Below are positions 25,236-36,802 of a stretch of 64,000 nucleotides of DNA, one piece after another. Origin of the DNA: Tateyamaria sp. Alg231-49. Lineage in GTDB: Bacteria > Pseudomonadota > Alphaproteobacteria > Rhodobacterales > Rhodobacteraceae. Made by a program: the position numbers and the translations under genes. The notes under the pieces were generated by a model, which worked only from the letters and a program-made list of their open reading frames with translations, ran no database searches and was not told where the DNA came from. The number at the start of each line of letters is the position of its first letter. Position 1 is the stretch's first letter. Location: NCBI RefSeq assembly GCF_900143535.1, contig NZ_FRFA01000002.1, positions 1-64,000 of the forward strand. The letters run 5' to 3'.

Positions 25236-26018
25236 TCAGGTGGCGATATCCTGCGCCCATTCCTGGAAGGTTTCAGCCTCTTGAGCGAGTGGTTCGCCGT
25301 CTTGCCCGCCGATCAGCAGGAAGCCGAAACCGGGCGTGTTCCAGCGCGCGACATCAAGGCCCTCGGCGGCCCCCATGCTGACACCTTTCGCATCCGGCCC
25401 CGCGGGGATGATGCACAGAGCCACGGGTGTGCCGTCATCGCGAAGGTAGGAAATCTGCACAAGCGGCTTGCCGTTGAAGCCCAAAAGCTGGGCCCGTTTA
25501 AACGTCAATCCTTCGGCCTCTGGCAGTGCGGCCAGATCAATGCCAATCCCCTCGGACACGGACGCCAGTTGCAGCGCAGCCTCTGCTGCAGTCGGGTTCA
25601 CCTCTGTCAGCGTGGCGGTCGTGTAAAGCGTCTGGTAGCTGGCCACGAAACTGACCCAGCCGCGCGGCGCAGGTTCTGGAGCGCCAAAGCCCGTGAACAA
25701 CGCAACGGCCAGCCCGGCGGCGATCCCGGTGCCAAAGGTTCCCAGACCCCACGCCCACTTGAGGGGAGCATTGGTGTTGGCCGGTTCCGGTTTTGCGACC
25801 TCCGGTGTTGGTAAAACTGGCATCGCCGGAGCATCGGCAAGCATCTGATCGAAGACCCCTGCAATAGCATCCATTGGTATTTCCAGACCCGCCATCCGAT
25901 CTGCAAGGTCCGAATCTGTTTCAAGCGCTGCGGAGATATCAGCCATCAGCGCATCATCCGCCTCGCCGTCCAAAAAGGCGGTCAGATCCTCGTCACTAAA
26001 GGCGCGGGGCGTGCTCAT
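25236..26018 (-). CDS. Anti-sigma factor (RskA-like membrane protein)
   Basis: A 260-residue protein with an acidic N-terminal cytoplasmic domain (AFLDGEADDALMADISAALE), one transmembrane helix near 85-110 (GTFGTGIAAGLAVALFTGFG) and a periplasmic domain with the RskA-type core (DGTPVALCIIPAG). It overlaps the sigma factor gene by four bases (ATGA), the standard layout for an ECF sigma and its membrane anti-sigma partner. No zinc-binding HxxxCxxC motif is seen. It should hold the sigma factor inactive until a periplasmic signal triggers its proteolysis. Confidence 0.82.
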   Translation of the reverse strand: MSTPRAFSDEDLTAFLDGEADDALMADISAALETDSDLADRMAGLEIPMDAIAGVFDQMLADAPAMPVLPTPEVAKPEPANTNAPLKWAWGLGTFGTGIAAGLAVALFTGFGAPEPAPRGWVSFVASYQTLYTTATLTEVNPTAAEAALQLASVSEGIGIDLAALPEAEGLTFKRAQLLGFNGKPLVQISYLRDDGTPVALCIIPAGPDAKGVSMGAAEGLDVARWNTPGFGFLLIGGQDGEPLAQEAETFQEWAQDIAT

Positions 26019-26506
26019 TGCTGGCCTCCCTCAGGGTCGGCCATGATGGTGTTCAGCTTTTTGCGTGCGCCGGCCAGCCGGCTCATCACGGTACCCACGG
26101 GGATCTCCATTATCTCTGCCGCTTCCTTGTAGCTGAACCCCTCCACATAGACGAGCAGGACGGACTGCCGCTGGGCCTCGGGGAGGGCATTCACATGGGA
26201 TAACACCTGACGCGCCAGAATATTCACTTCGGTGCCCGGAGAATTGTCAGCAAGGTCGATTTCCTCGACCGGCATAAGGCCGCCGCCCGTGCGCACCTTG
26301 CGCGAGCGCAGCTCGTTCAACCACACGCGTTGGCACATACGGAACATCCAGCGGTCCAGATGAGTCCCTACTTCGAATTGGTCGGCCTTATCCAGCGCGC
26401 GCAAGCAGGTTGTCTGGGCCAGATCATCACCCCAATCGCGCCGACCGGTCAGCGCAACAGAATAGCGCCACAGACGCGGATAGATCGCGCCCATGCCATC
26501 ACGCAC
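26015..26506 (-). CDS. ECF-type RNA polymerase sigma factor
   Basis: This 163-residue protein has sigma region 2 (GDDLAQTTCLRALDKADQF, then RWMFRMCQRVWLNELR) and region 4 (LVYVEGFSYKEAAEIMEI, then GTVMSRLAGARKKL) with a short linker. It lacks regions 1 and 3, as extracytoplasmic-function sigma factors do. It is translationally coupled to the anti-sigma gene. It is divergent from the DUF4399 gene at 26590, which may therefore be one of its targets. The exact ECF group cannot be assigned by eye. Confidence 0.9.
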   Translation of the reverse strand: MRDGMGAIYPRLWRYSVALTGRRDWGDDLAQTTCLRALDKADQFEVGTHLDRWMFRMCQRVWLNELRSRKVRTGGGLMPVEEIDLADNSPGTEVNILARQVLSHVNALPEAQRQSVLLVYVEGFSYKEAAEIMEIPVGTVMSRLAGARKKLNTIMADPEGGQQ

Positions 26507-26589
26507 GGTTTGTTGAGCATGAGTGGAGATGAATTCAGTCCTTAACGCGCTACACTCTAAGCAACATCATTAAGCGGAGGAGGAAAGCA

Positions 26590-27030
26590 ATGAAACCTTT
26601 AGTGATAGCACTCGGCGCGGGATTGCTCATGTCGACATCTCTTTGGGCGCAAGGTACGCTGGCACCCGAAAATGCCACGGTCTATTTCATTGGCCTTGAG
26701 GATGGCGATACGGTTTCATCTCCCGTGACTGTCGTTTTCGGTCTTGCAGGCATGGGCGTCGCACCTGCCGGTACTGAGAAAGAAAACACCGGCCACCACC
26801 ACCTGTTGCTGAACCGTCCGCCGATTGGAGAGGGTGAAGAAGGCGCGGAAGAGTTGGAATACGGTCTGCCCGCCGATGACAATCATATCCACTTCGGCGG
26901 TGGGCAAACACAAACAACATTAGATTTGCCCGCAGGCACCCACACGATGCAGCTTGTTCTTGGGGACCTGAACCACATTCCGCACTCGCCGCCTGTGGCG
27001 AGCGAAGTGATCACTATAACCGTGGAATGA
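26590..27030 (+). CDS. Exported DUF4399 protein
   Basis: A 146-residue protein with a cleavable signal peptide (about 1-20, cut after SLWA). The mature part matches DUF4399: VYFIGLEDGDTVSSPVTVVFGLAGMGV, then a histidine-rich GHHHLLLN and the closing HTMQLVLGDLNHIPH. I split these segments where the text would be long, and the family match is clear. The GHHH and NHIHFGGG motifs might bind metal. The function is unknown. GGAGGAGG lies seven bases before the ATG. The gene is divergent from the sigma factor gene. Confidence 0.82.
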   Translation: MKPLVIALGAGLLMSTSLWAQGTLAPENATVYFIGLEDGDTVSSPVTVVFGLAGMGVAPAGTEKENTGHHHLLLNRPPIGEGEEGAEELEYGLPADDNHIHFGGGQTQTTLDLPAGTHTMQLVLGDLNHIPHSPPVASEVITITVE

Positions 27031-27036
27031 TACAGG

Positions 27037-27064
27037 TGTGATGCCCTTCTGATAGGGTATCACA
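27037..27064. terminator. Hairpin between convergent genes
   Basis: An 11-bp stem (TGTGATGCCCT with one G-U pair) with a six-base loop lies between the stops of the DUF4399 gene and the dienoyl-CoA reductase gene. It could serve both directions; no long T-run is present. Confidence 0.5.
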
Positions 27065-27092
27065 TTGCCAACCACAGTTGTCTGGCGGTCGC

Positions 27093-29666
<2,574 letters not shown>

Positions 29667-29670
<4 letters not shown>

Positions 29671-30149
29671 CCCCCGAAGAGATCGCCAAACTGCCCTATC
29701 GCCGCAATGTTGGCGTGATGGTGATCAACGGGGACGGTCACGTCTGGGTTGGCCAGCGCAATGATCGCTACAAAGATGCCTGGCAGATGCCCCAAGGGGG
29801 CATCGACAAGGGCGAAGACGCACGCGCGGCCGCCTTGCGCGAGTTGGAAGAAGAAACAGGGATCACGCCCGATCTGGTCGAGGTGGTCGCTGAATCGGAC
29901 GGTTATATTCCTTATGAACTGCCCCACGACCTGATCCCAAAACTTTGGAAGGGTAGATATCGCGGGCAAGAGCAGAAGTGGTTCTTGTTGCGCTTTGCCG
30001 GTGCGGACACACAGGTGAACATCGAAACGGATCACCCGGAGTTTTCTGCGTGGCGTTGGATGCCGCCCGCCGAGCTACCCGACGCCATCGTGCCGTTCAA
30101 ACGTGACGTCTATGTTACTGTGCTTGAGGTCTTTGCTGATCATCTCTGA
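29667..30149 (+). CDS. rppH: RNA pyrophosphohydrolase (Nudix hydrolase)
   Basis: A 160-residue Nudix enzyme of the RppH type, which removes pyrophosphate from 5'-triphosphorylated mRNA and starts 5'-end-dependent decay. The N-terminus ([19 protein letters not shown]), the segment [15 protein letters not shown] and a complete Nudix box of the Gx5Ex7REUxEExGU type are present. The later segment [12 protein letters not shown] is typical of RppH over other Nudix families. It overlaps the GNAT gene by four bases. Confidence 0.92.
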
Positions 30150-30251
30150 GGGCTGACGTGCTCGGTGGTATTGCATAGCATGGCTCATGACCGCACTTCT
30201 GATCATGGAAGCGCGGGCCTAGTCCGGCTCCGGGACAAAGGGAGGTTATGA

Positions 30252-30734
30252 ATGCGGTTTCTGGTTCTTATTTTAGGCGTACTGCCTTTGCCTGCTTTTG
30301 CTCTGTCTTGTATGCCGTTTGGAGTAAGCGATGCTTATCTGGAAGCTGCCGCAGCCGAGGAAAGCTATGTCCCGGTTTTGGGCAACCTCAGCTTTGATCC
30401 CGCGCTTGTCCCGCAGGTCGACTGGAACAATCAGGCCAACGTGCCTCAGACAACACTGATCCCGGCGACCTTTGAGGGCGATGCCCTGAACGTGCGTGGT
30501 GTCGCGCAGCCCTTTTCGACAGATGTCGTACTTGAGATCGGATGTGCTGGCCCGTGGTGCCCATCGCCGACGCCGGGCCGTAGCCTTGCCTTCTTACGCA
30601 AGACCTCACACAGCTATGTGCTTGTTGTGGGTGCGTGTAACGGCTTCTTGTTTGGGGATCCGAGCGAAGAGCAGGTCAAACAGGTCAGAGATTGTCTGGC
30701 CGGACGGCAGTGCCAACCTTCGATCCCTCGCTAA
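30252..30734 (+). CDS. Exported hypothetical protein
   Basis: The 160-residue protein has a signal peptide (residues 1-17, cut after AFA) and four or more cysteines in the mature part (LSCMPFG, EIGCAGPWC, GACNGF, DCLAG, QCQP), which probably form disulfides in the periplasm. I recognise no family. GGGAGG lies six bases before the ATG. Its stop meets the convergent GNAT gene within four bases. Confidence 0.65.
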   Translation: MRFLVLILGVLPLPAFALSCMPFGVSDAYLEAAAAEESYVPVLGNLSFDPALVPQVDWNNQANVPQTTLIPATFEGDALNVRGVAQPFSTDVVLEIGCAGPWCPSPTPGRSLAFLRKTSHSYVLVVGACNGFLFGDPSEEQVKQVRDCLAGRQCQPSIPR

Positions 30735-31339
30735 GCTTTGGGGTCGCCCTTGGGCTCGATAATGGGCACATGTGGGGCGAGCGCCCGGTCGTAGCCATGA
30801 TAAATGCGCGGGTCTTCGGCCACTTCGATTTTTTGCATGATCGGTGTGAAACCTGACCGGCGATAAAACGGCAACGCTTGCTGGCTGTCGATGGTGCAGG
30901 TGTGCACATGCAAACGGGTGATCGGCGCGGCAAAGGCATGTTCGACCGCGCGGTCCATCAAGTACGCTCCGGCGCCTGTGCCAATCAGGTTGGAAGTCAG
31001 GCCGAAATAGGCCAGTTCGCATTCCCCCTCTTGGCGGAAATCCAGTTCCAGCAGCGCTTCTGGCACTCCGTCCTTCATGAAGGTGAAATACCGAGTGCCC
31101 GGATCGTCGAGGATAGTAACGAGGTCTGCATCCGGAAGCAGGTTGCGCCCATACCACAGCCAATCATCACCCACGCGTCGATAGAGTTTGCGATAGGATG
31201 CAACATTTGGGCTCATTTCTTCGAAGGTAAGCCCGTCTGGGAGTTGAGCACCGCGCAAGTGCGGCGTGCGCATTTCCAGATATGTGACTACCATCGCCAC
31301 CTTGCCCGATGGGATGTCGTGAAAACCGTCCGTCAGCAT
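30731..31339 (-). CDS. GNAT family N-acetyltransferase
   Basis: A 202-residue acetyltransferase with YFGLTSNLIGTGAGAYLMD as the acetyl-CoA loop and LPFYRRSGFTPIMQKIE at the C-terminal end. The substrate is unknown. It follows the adenosine kinase gene without a gap (ATG at 31339, kinase stop at 31342 on the minus strand), so the three genes nth, kinase and GNAT form one unit. It is unrelated in detail to the GNAT at 29206. Confidence 0.87.
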   Translation of the reverse strand: MLTDGFHDIPSGKVAMVVTYLEMRTPHLRGAQLPDGLTFEEMSPNVASYRKLYRRVGDDWLWYGRNLLPDADLVTILDDPGTRYFTFMKDGVPEALLELDFRQEGECELAYFGLTSNLIGTGAGAYLMDRAVEHAFAAPITRLHVHTCTIDSQQALPFYRRSGFTPIMQKIEVAEDPRIYHGYDRALAPHVPIIEPKGDPKA

Positions 31340-32329
31340 TTATTCCAATCCGGCCGCGGCGAATTGTTGTTTCATGTCCATCTGTGGACGTGGGCCGATA
31401 TGACTGATGACTTCTGCGGCGCACAGGTTGCCCATGCGGCCACAAGTTGCCAGATCGCGCCCCGTTGCGATGCCGTAGATGAACCCGGCGGCGAACTGAT
31501 CGCCTGCGCCTGTTGCATCGACAGGGGTGACCGTTTCAACCGGAATGTCGTGTCGTTCGCCCCGTCCCATGATGGTCACACCGTCGCCTGATCGTGTGCA
31601 GACCATAAGGTCGATCATGTCTTTGGTTTTGGCCATTGCCGCCTCAAGATCGTCCGTTTCGAACAGCGACATGATCTCGTGTTCGTTTCCGATGACGTAG
31701 TCCAACTCGTTGCCAATCATGTCGAGGAAGTCGGCGCGGTGCCGGTCCACGCAGAACGGATCAGAAATGGCGATTCCGGATTTGCCACCCGCTGCACGGG
31801 TCAGGCGGGAGGCTTGGCGGAACGCCTCTTTGCCCTTGTCCTTGTCAAAGAGGTAGCCTTCCAGAAACATGAGTTCAGATTGGGAGGCCACTTCGTCCGG
31901 AACGTCCTCGGGGCCAAGCTCGGTCGAAATGCCCAGATAGGTGTTCATCGAACGCTCACCATCCGGCGAGACAAAAATCATGGAACGCGATGTGGGCAGT
32001 TCGCCGCCGGGAACAGGCGCATTCACGAAATCAGTTCCGCTGTCCTGCATAGACTTTGCGTAAAACTGACCCAAGGCATCGTCATGCACGCGTCCGATAA
32101 AGGCCGTGGGCAATCCGAGCGCGCCGACGCCTGCAATCGTGTTGGCAACAGCGCCACCCGGTGTCTGCAACCGGTCATTCATTGCCCCGTACAAGACTTC
32201 ACCACGCTCGCGTTCGATCAACTGCATGATCCCTTTCTCGATCCCCATAAGGTCCAGAAAGGAATCGTCGGCGTGGGCAATCACATCGACAACAGCGTTG
32301 CCGATACCGGCCAGGGTGTATTTGGTCAT
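31340..32329 (-). CDS. PfkB family carbohydrate kinase, adenosine kinase type
   Basis: A 329-residue ribokinase-fold kinase. The N-terminus GIGNAVVDVIAH, the glycine motif TPGGAVANTIAGVGALG and the C-terminal signature DATGAGDQFAAGF with the catalytic aspartate are present. The length and the segments IGRVHDDALG and NTYLGISTEL resemble alphaproteobacterial adenosine kinases, which phosphorylate adenosine to AMP with ATP. A different nucleoside or sugar cannot be excluded. Its start overlaps the end of nth by four bases. Confidence 0.85.
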   Translation of the reverse strand: MTKYTLAGIGNAVVDVIAHADDSFLDLMGIEKGIMQLIERERGEVLYGAMNDRLQTPGGAVANTIAGVGALGLPTAFIGRVHDDALGQFYAKSMQDSGTDFVNAPVPGGELPTSRSMIFVSPDGERSMNTYLGISTELGPEDVPDEVASQSELMFLEGYLFDKDKGKEAFRQASRLTRAAGGKSGIAISDPFCVDRHRADFLDMIGNELDYVIGNEHEIMSLFETDDLEAAMAKTKDMIDLMVCTRSGDGVTIMGRGERHDIPVETVTPVDATGAGDQFAAGFIYGIATGRDLATCGRMGNLCAAEVISHIGPRPQMDMKQQFAAAGLE

Positions 32330-32970
32330 TCGGTTTTTTCCTCAAAAGGGCAGAGATCGCGGATCAGGCAGGCCCCGCATTTGGGCTTGCGCGCCACGCA
32401 TGTATAGCGTCCGTGCAGGATCATCCAGTGATGCGCGTGCAGCTGGAAGTCGGCCGGGATATTGTCTTCAATGGCACGCTCGACCGCGTCTACAGTCTTA
32501 CCCGGCGCGATGCCGGTGCGGTTGCCAAGGCGGAAGATGTGGGTGTCGACGGCTTGGGCCGGGTGATGCCACCACATGTTCAGAACCACATTGGCTGTCT
32601 TTCGGCCTACTCCCGGCAGGGATTGCAAGGCGGCACGGGAATTGGGAACCACACCGCCGTAATCGTCCACAAGGATCTGGCTCAGCTTGATCACGTTCTT
32701 TGCCTTTTGCCGGAAGAGGCCGATGGTCTTGATATGCTCTGTCACCCCCTCAAGGCCGAGGTCGAGCATTTTTTGCGGCGTATCAGCGATTTGGAACAGG
32801 GCGCGGGTGGCCTTGTTCACGCCTGCATCTGTGGCTTGAGCGGATAGGGCGACCGCCACGACAAGGGTGTAGACGTTCACATGCACCAGCTCGCCCTTGG
32901 GTTCGGGATCAGAGGTCTGGAACCGGGTAAAGATTTCGCGGATCGTGTGGTAGTCGAGTTGCTTGGCCAT
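32326..32970 (-). CDS. nth: Endonuclease III (DNA glycosylase/AP lyase)
   Basis: The 214-residue protein has the helix-hairpin-helix LPGVGRKTANVVLN with the catalytic lysine, the catalytic aspartate in VDTHIFRLGNR and the four-cysteine 4Fe-4S loop (CVARKPKCGACLIRDLC). It excises oxidised pyrimidines and nicks abasic sites. I chose ATG 32970 (MAKQLDYHTI). A TTG at 33006 would add twelve residues and cannot be excluded. It is first in a unit with the adenosine kinase and a GNAT gene. Confidence 0.93.
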   Translation of the reverse strand: MAKQLDYHTIREIFTRFQTSDPEPKGELVHVNVYTLVVAVALSAQATDAGVNKATRALFQIADTPQKMLDLGLEGVTEHIKTIGLFRQKAKNVIKLSQILVDDYGGVVPNSRAALQSLPGVGRKTANVVLNMWWHHPAQAVDTHIFRLGNRTGIAPGKTVDAVERAIEDNIPADFQLHAHHWMILHGRYTCVARKPKCGACLIRDLCPFEEKTE

Positions 32971-33140
32971 GGTGCGAGGTATGGGCACTTTTACCCGCTT
33001 GGGCAAGGTTCGGTTGCGGGGCGGTTAGACCTGTTAGGTTCGCACTTCCCGTCAGCGCGGCGAACTCAGCCTCTGAGCCGAAGCAGACATGTGTAGAACG
33101 CAGCAGAGGTCAAAAAGCCCGAAGCGGACACTAAAATCGT

Positions 33141-34568
33141 TCAATCCGTTCGTTCCATGTCATTCAGTTCAAAACTACTGTCAAGCAAACTAGGTTCCGG
33201 ACCATAAAACCGCGCGAGAAGGAAAAAACGACGTTCTGGATTGGTTGGAAGCCAGTTGCTTTCTTTTCCTTCCGGTGCCTTTGGCCCGAAGAAAATATCA
33301 ACGGACCCGTCGTCGTTCTTAACGACACTCGCCATGTTAGAATCGATAGTGCTTGGCTCAATGTCTCGAAGGTATGAGGCCGTTTCCAGATCGTATGTCG
33401 TGATCGACCAGAAATCGCGAACGGGAACATTGGCAGGTACGGTGATTTTGTAGTTGCGGTTGCCATCGAGCCACTCTCCATCTGGAGTCTCGGCCAAATC
33501 GAGGTAATAGGTTGCAGTCCCGTAATTCTTAACACTTGTTATGATCGCGTAATAAAGCGCGCCGCGCGCCACATAGTCGTAGTATGAAGGGTATTCATAG
33601 CTCCATTCTGTTTCTCGCGATCCATCGGGAACAAGCGCTGACCACTTCTTCCCTTCGAACACAAATGGATTGAGCACACGGTGGTACTGGTCAATCATGT
33701 ATTCGAGTGCTTCAGGACCAGCTACATCATAAATAGCCTGCAATTTTGCATCGGGTTCAAAAGGGTCGTTACGCTTGATTCCGATACGTGCAAGCGCACC
33801 CATCATGGCAAGATCGCGATCCAACACCACTTCTTCGCCTATCATCTCGTGGATGTGACCATAGATTTCACCATCCATCTTAGGCGTCATTTCCAGCGGC
33901 ACGCCGTAGACATCAACATATTTTGTTGCGGCCTCCTCTCCAGCCTCTGACAGCGGATACACCTTGATTTGTTTAGTCAATGCAGTGGCCCTCGCAAGGT
34001 TTTCTTCGGTCGGACCTCCGGCGATAATCGGCCGGAGCACAGCAAAGCCGAAGTTGGTTTCCTGCTCATAGACCAAGGCATTCCTGAGCAGCGGACCATC
34101 ATAATTTGGCGGCACCAACAGGTATTTTGCCCCAAGGCCTCTGTCGCGCCCTTTTGAGCCCACATCGTCAAGTGGGCGCTGCCATGCATCCATTACGGTA
34201 CCAAAGATGCCAATCCCTTCGATTGATGCAGGCATTTCGAACACAACTGGCCCGTCTTTGATGTTCCAATACGCATGAATATAGGGCGTCGTATTGTTCG
34301 GCGTAGCGGTTTGGAAGCGCCAATCTTGAACCTTCGAATTGTAACCAATGTCATTCGGTCCGACACCGGCCCGAGCGAGAGCATCGATGTAGAATTTGAA
34401 GTTCATCAAAGGCATGGCCCAGACAGCAGCATCAACTGCGCGATGATAGGTCATGCGGTCCGCAGTGCTCGCGTTCGATGGGTCAAAATCCTCTGCCTGA
34501 CCGGCAGTCGCGACGATCACCCCCAAAACCAATGCCTTGATGGCACCTAAACTCTTCCTCCAGCCCAT
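33141..34568 (-). CDS. Exported DUF1254/DUF1214 protein
   Basis: A 475-residue protein with a signal peptide (about residues 1-25, cut after AGQA). DUF1254 spans the N-terminal half (AVWAMPLMNFKFYIDAL, TPNNTTPYIHAYWNIKDGP) and DUF1214 the C-terminal part (NYKITVPANVPVRDFWSIT). These proteins are periplasmic, widespread in environmental bacteria, and of unknown function. The two domains in one chain are usual. It stands alone, with nearly 450 bases of non-coding DNA upstream. Confidence 0.88.
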   Translation of the reverse strand: MGWRKSLGAIKALVLGVIVATAGQAEDFDPSNASTADRMTYHRAVDAAVWAMPLMNFKFYIDALARAGVGPNDIGYNSKVQDWRFQTATPNNTTPYIHAYWNIKDGPVVFEMPASIEGIGIFGTVMDAWQRPLDDVGSKGRDRGLGAKYLLVPPNYDGPLLRNALVYEQETNFGFAVLRPIIAGGPTEENLARATALTKQIKVYPLSEAGEEAATKYVDVYGVPLEMTPKMDGEIYGHIHEMIGEEVVLDRDLAMMGALARIGIKRNDPFEPDAKLQAIYDVAGPEALEYMIDQYHRVLNPFVFEGKKWSALVPDGSRETEWSYEYPSYYDYVARGALYYAIITSVKNYGTATYYLDLAETPDGEWLDGNRNYKITVPANVPVRDFWSITTYDLETASYLRDIEPSTIDSNMASVVKNDDGSVDIFFGPKAPEGKESNWLPTNPERRFFLLARFYGPEPSLLDSSFELNDMERTD

Positions 34569-35018
34569 AACGAAACTCCTTCTGGAACAAATTTCTGATT
34601 CTGAATTGCGCTTGCCAAGACTATAAACAGAATCTGATTATTTGCACTTGATCGGTCGCGCGATGAAAGACTGCTCCGTCCCGCAAAGCCGCTCTTCAAC
34701 CTTTCTGAACAAACACAACCGCCCGCTGTGTTAACCACGTAATTTCGCCGAAAAGTGAACAGAGCGGTGCACAGGCTGTGCATGTGTTGTGTACAGGTTG
34801 TGACGCCCCAAACCCCTATTTTTATGGCCGTAACACCTCGTTTCGCGCGCCCCTGCAATGGCCACCGACCGTTGCGTGATCCGGCTCGCCGAAGGTTCGA
34901 AATTCCTCTCAAGACCGAAAAGGGTCGGGTCTGGCGCAATGCACATGTCATCTGCGTCCCGGACTATTACAGCAGGAAACGGGTCGCGTGTGATATCACC
35001 TTCGCCTATCTTCGCTCC
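34569..35018. other. Long divergent intergenic region
   Basis: It separates the DUF1254 and ada-like genes, so it should hold both promoters. The frame of the ada-like gene is open back to 34755, but the residues there are unlike the family. No clear operator, hairpin or RNA gene is seen. Confidence 0.4.
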
Positions 35019-35879
35019 ATGGAACAGACACACATCTCCGACGCCGACACTGGCTACCACTTCAACGTCATGCGCCGTGCGATCGACTTGATCGATGGTG
35101 CGGATGATCGTTTGAGCCTTGATGCACTGGCGGGTGAAATGGGCATGAGCCCCGCGCATTTTCAGCGCATCTTTTCCCGCTGGGTGGGCGTCTCGCCTAA
35201 GCGTTATCAACAGTATCTGACACTCGGTCATGCAAAGGCGCTGTTGGCCGAACGCTTTACAACGCTTGAGGCCGCACATGAGGCGGGTCTGAGCGGGTCG
35301 GGGCGGTTGCACGATCTGTTCTTACGGTGGGAGGCAATGAGCCCGGGTGAGTTTGCCAAGGGCGGCGCGGGCCTGACCATCTATTGGGGGTGGTTTGACA
35401 GCCCCTTTGGTTTGGCGCTGGTCATGGGCACGGACAAAGGGATTTGTGGCCTCGGGTTCGCCGCCGAGATGGGCGAAGATTGGGCCATGCATGACCTTGT
35501 GCGCCGTTGGCCGCATGCCGATTTTGTCGAAGACCCGATGCGTCTGCGCCCTTGGGTTCTGGGTGCTTTTGGGGCCGAAGATGCCGAACTAAAGCAAGCG
35601 CCTTTGTACCTGATTGGGGCTCCGTTTCAGATCAAGGTATGGGAGGCGTTGCTGCAAATCCCATCTGGGCACGTGACCACCTATTCCGAGATTGCAGACA
35701 GCATTGGCAATCCGCGGGCTGTTCGTGCTGTAGGCACTGCGGTTGGGCGAAATCCAGTGAGTTGGTTGATCCCTTGTCATCGGGCGTTGCGCAAATCCGG
35801 TGGTCTTGGTGGCTACCATTGGGGCCTGCCGGTCAAGCGTGCGCTGCTCGCCTATGAATCTGCGCGCGTAGAGGCGTAA
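35019..35879 (+). CDS. ada: Ada-like protein: AraC-type HTH plus O6-methylguanine-DNA methyltransferase
   Basis: A 286-residue fusion. Residues about 15-110 are an AraC-type DNA-binding domain (LAGEMGMSPAHFQRIFSRWVG). Residues about 120-285 are the suicide methyltransferase with the active site PCHRAL (Cys about 253), which takes the methyl group from O6-methylguanine, and the helix GNPRAVRAVGTAVGRNP. The N-terminal zinc-cysteine domain of E. coli Ada, which senses methylphosphotriesters, is missing. Regulation must differ from the classical adaptive response. I start at ATG 35019 (MEQTHISD). Confidence 0.88.
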   Translation: MEQTHISDADTGYHFNVMRRAIDLIDGADDRLSLDALAGEMGMSPAHFQRIFSRWVGVSPKRYQQYLTLGHAKALLAERFTTLEAAHEAGLSGSGRLHDLFLRWEAMSPGEFAKGGAGLTIYWGWFDSPFGLALVMGTDKGICGLGFAAEMGEDWAMHDLVRRWPHADFVEDPMRLRPWVLGAFGAEDAELKQAPLYLIGAPFQIKVWEALLQIPSGHVTTYSEIADSIGNPRAVRAVGTAVGRNPVSWLIPCHRALRKSGGLGGYHWGLPVKRALLAYESARVEA

Positions 35880-36038
35880 TCGGCCTATTCGTGTGCGCAT
35901 TTGCACGAAAAATAGGTGCGCGAGATGCCGCTTATTTGAAATTCCCCCTATTTGTGGGAACGCCCCATGCTTATCTTGTGCCCATCATAAGGTGCCCCGC
36001 CCGAACGGGGCCCGCTTCGAAGGCAGTAGGATAAAACC

Positions 36039-36698
36039 ATGAACAGAATTCACCTTTCCATCGCCCTGAGCGCCGTTGTTGCGCTGGGCGCGTGTACCGA
36101 CCCCGCAGCTCTTGGAACCGTTGGCCCAAACGGAGAGCCGATCAACGAAAAGCGCAACACAGGGGCCGCCATTGGCGCAGCGTCTGGCGCGGTGATCGGC
36201 GCTATCGCCGGAGGCACCGATACCGCGCTTGCAGGCGCTGTTGTTGGCGGTCTCGTTGGCGGTGCCATTGGCTATGACCTTGATCAGCAAGAGGCAGAGT
36301 TGCGCCGTGATCTGGACAGCGGCGTGACGATCACCAACACAGGCGACCGACTTATCGTGTCTTTCCCCGAAGCGATCTTGTTTGACTCTGGAAGCTTTAC
36401 CGTCCGTCCGGGACTGAATGACGATATGTATGCCCTCAGTCAGAGCCTCGATCGCTATCCACAATCCACCATCCAGATTGTGGGTCATACGGATTCTGAC
36501 GGCGACGCGGCATCAAACCAGCAACTCAGCGAACGGCGCGCAAATGCGGTCGCAGATGTCCTGCTGAACCAGGGCGTGCCGTTCAACCGCGTGCGCACTT
36601 TTGGGCGTGGCGAAAGCCAGCCCATCGCGTCGAACTTTACCCCCGAAGGGAAAGCACAGAACCGCCGGGTCGAGATTGTGATCCTGCCCAACGCTTAA
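36039..36698 (+). CDS. OmpA family outer-membrane lipoprotein
   Basis: A 219-residue lipoprotein. The lipobox is LGAC, with Cys at about residue 20. A glycine-zipper segment follows (GAAIGAASGAVIGAIAGG, VVGGLVGGAIGYDLD). From about 105 comes an OmpA/Pal peptidoglycan-binding domain with ILFDSGSFTVRPG, IVGHTDSDGDAASNQQLSERRA and NRRVEIVI. It links the outer membrane to the cell wall. This domain order matches YiaD-type lipoproteins. A strong terminator follows. Confidence 0.92.
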   Translation: MNRIHLSIALSAVVALGACTDPAALGTVGPNGEPINEKRNTGAAIGAASGAVIGAIAGGTDTALAGAVVGGLVGGAIGYDLDQQEAELRRDLDSGVTITNTGDRLIVSFPEAILFDSGSFTVRPGLNDDMYALSQSLDRYPQSTIQIVGHTDSDGDAASNQQLSERRANAVADVLLNQGVPFNRVRTFGRGESQPIASNFTPEGKAQNRRVEIVILPNA

Positions 36699-36720
36699 GC
36701 GTTCATCCGGATGTGAGTTA

Positions 36721-36752
36721 GAGAGGCCCGGTAAACCGAACCGGGCCTCTTG
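36721..36752 (+). terminator. Intrinsic terminator after the OmpA lipoprotein gene
   Basis: A perfect 10-bp stem (GAGGCCCGGT and its complement) with loop AAACCGA is followed by TTGCTTT. It lies 22 bases after the stop. Confidence 0.8.
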
Positions 36753-36802
36753 CTTTGCGAAGTGGCCGGGTCATCTTTTTGAGCAAGCATAGGAGAGAGA
36801 AT

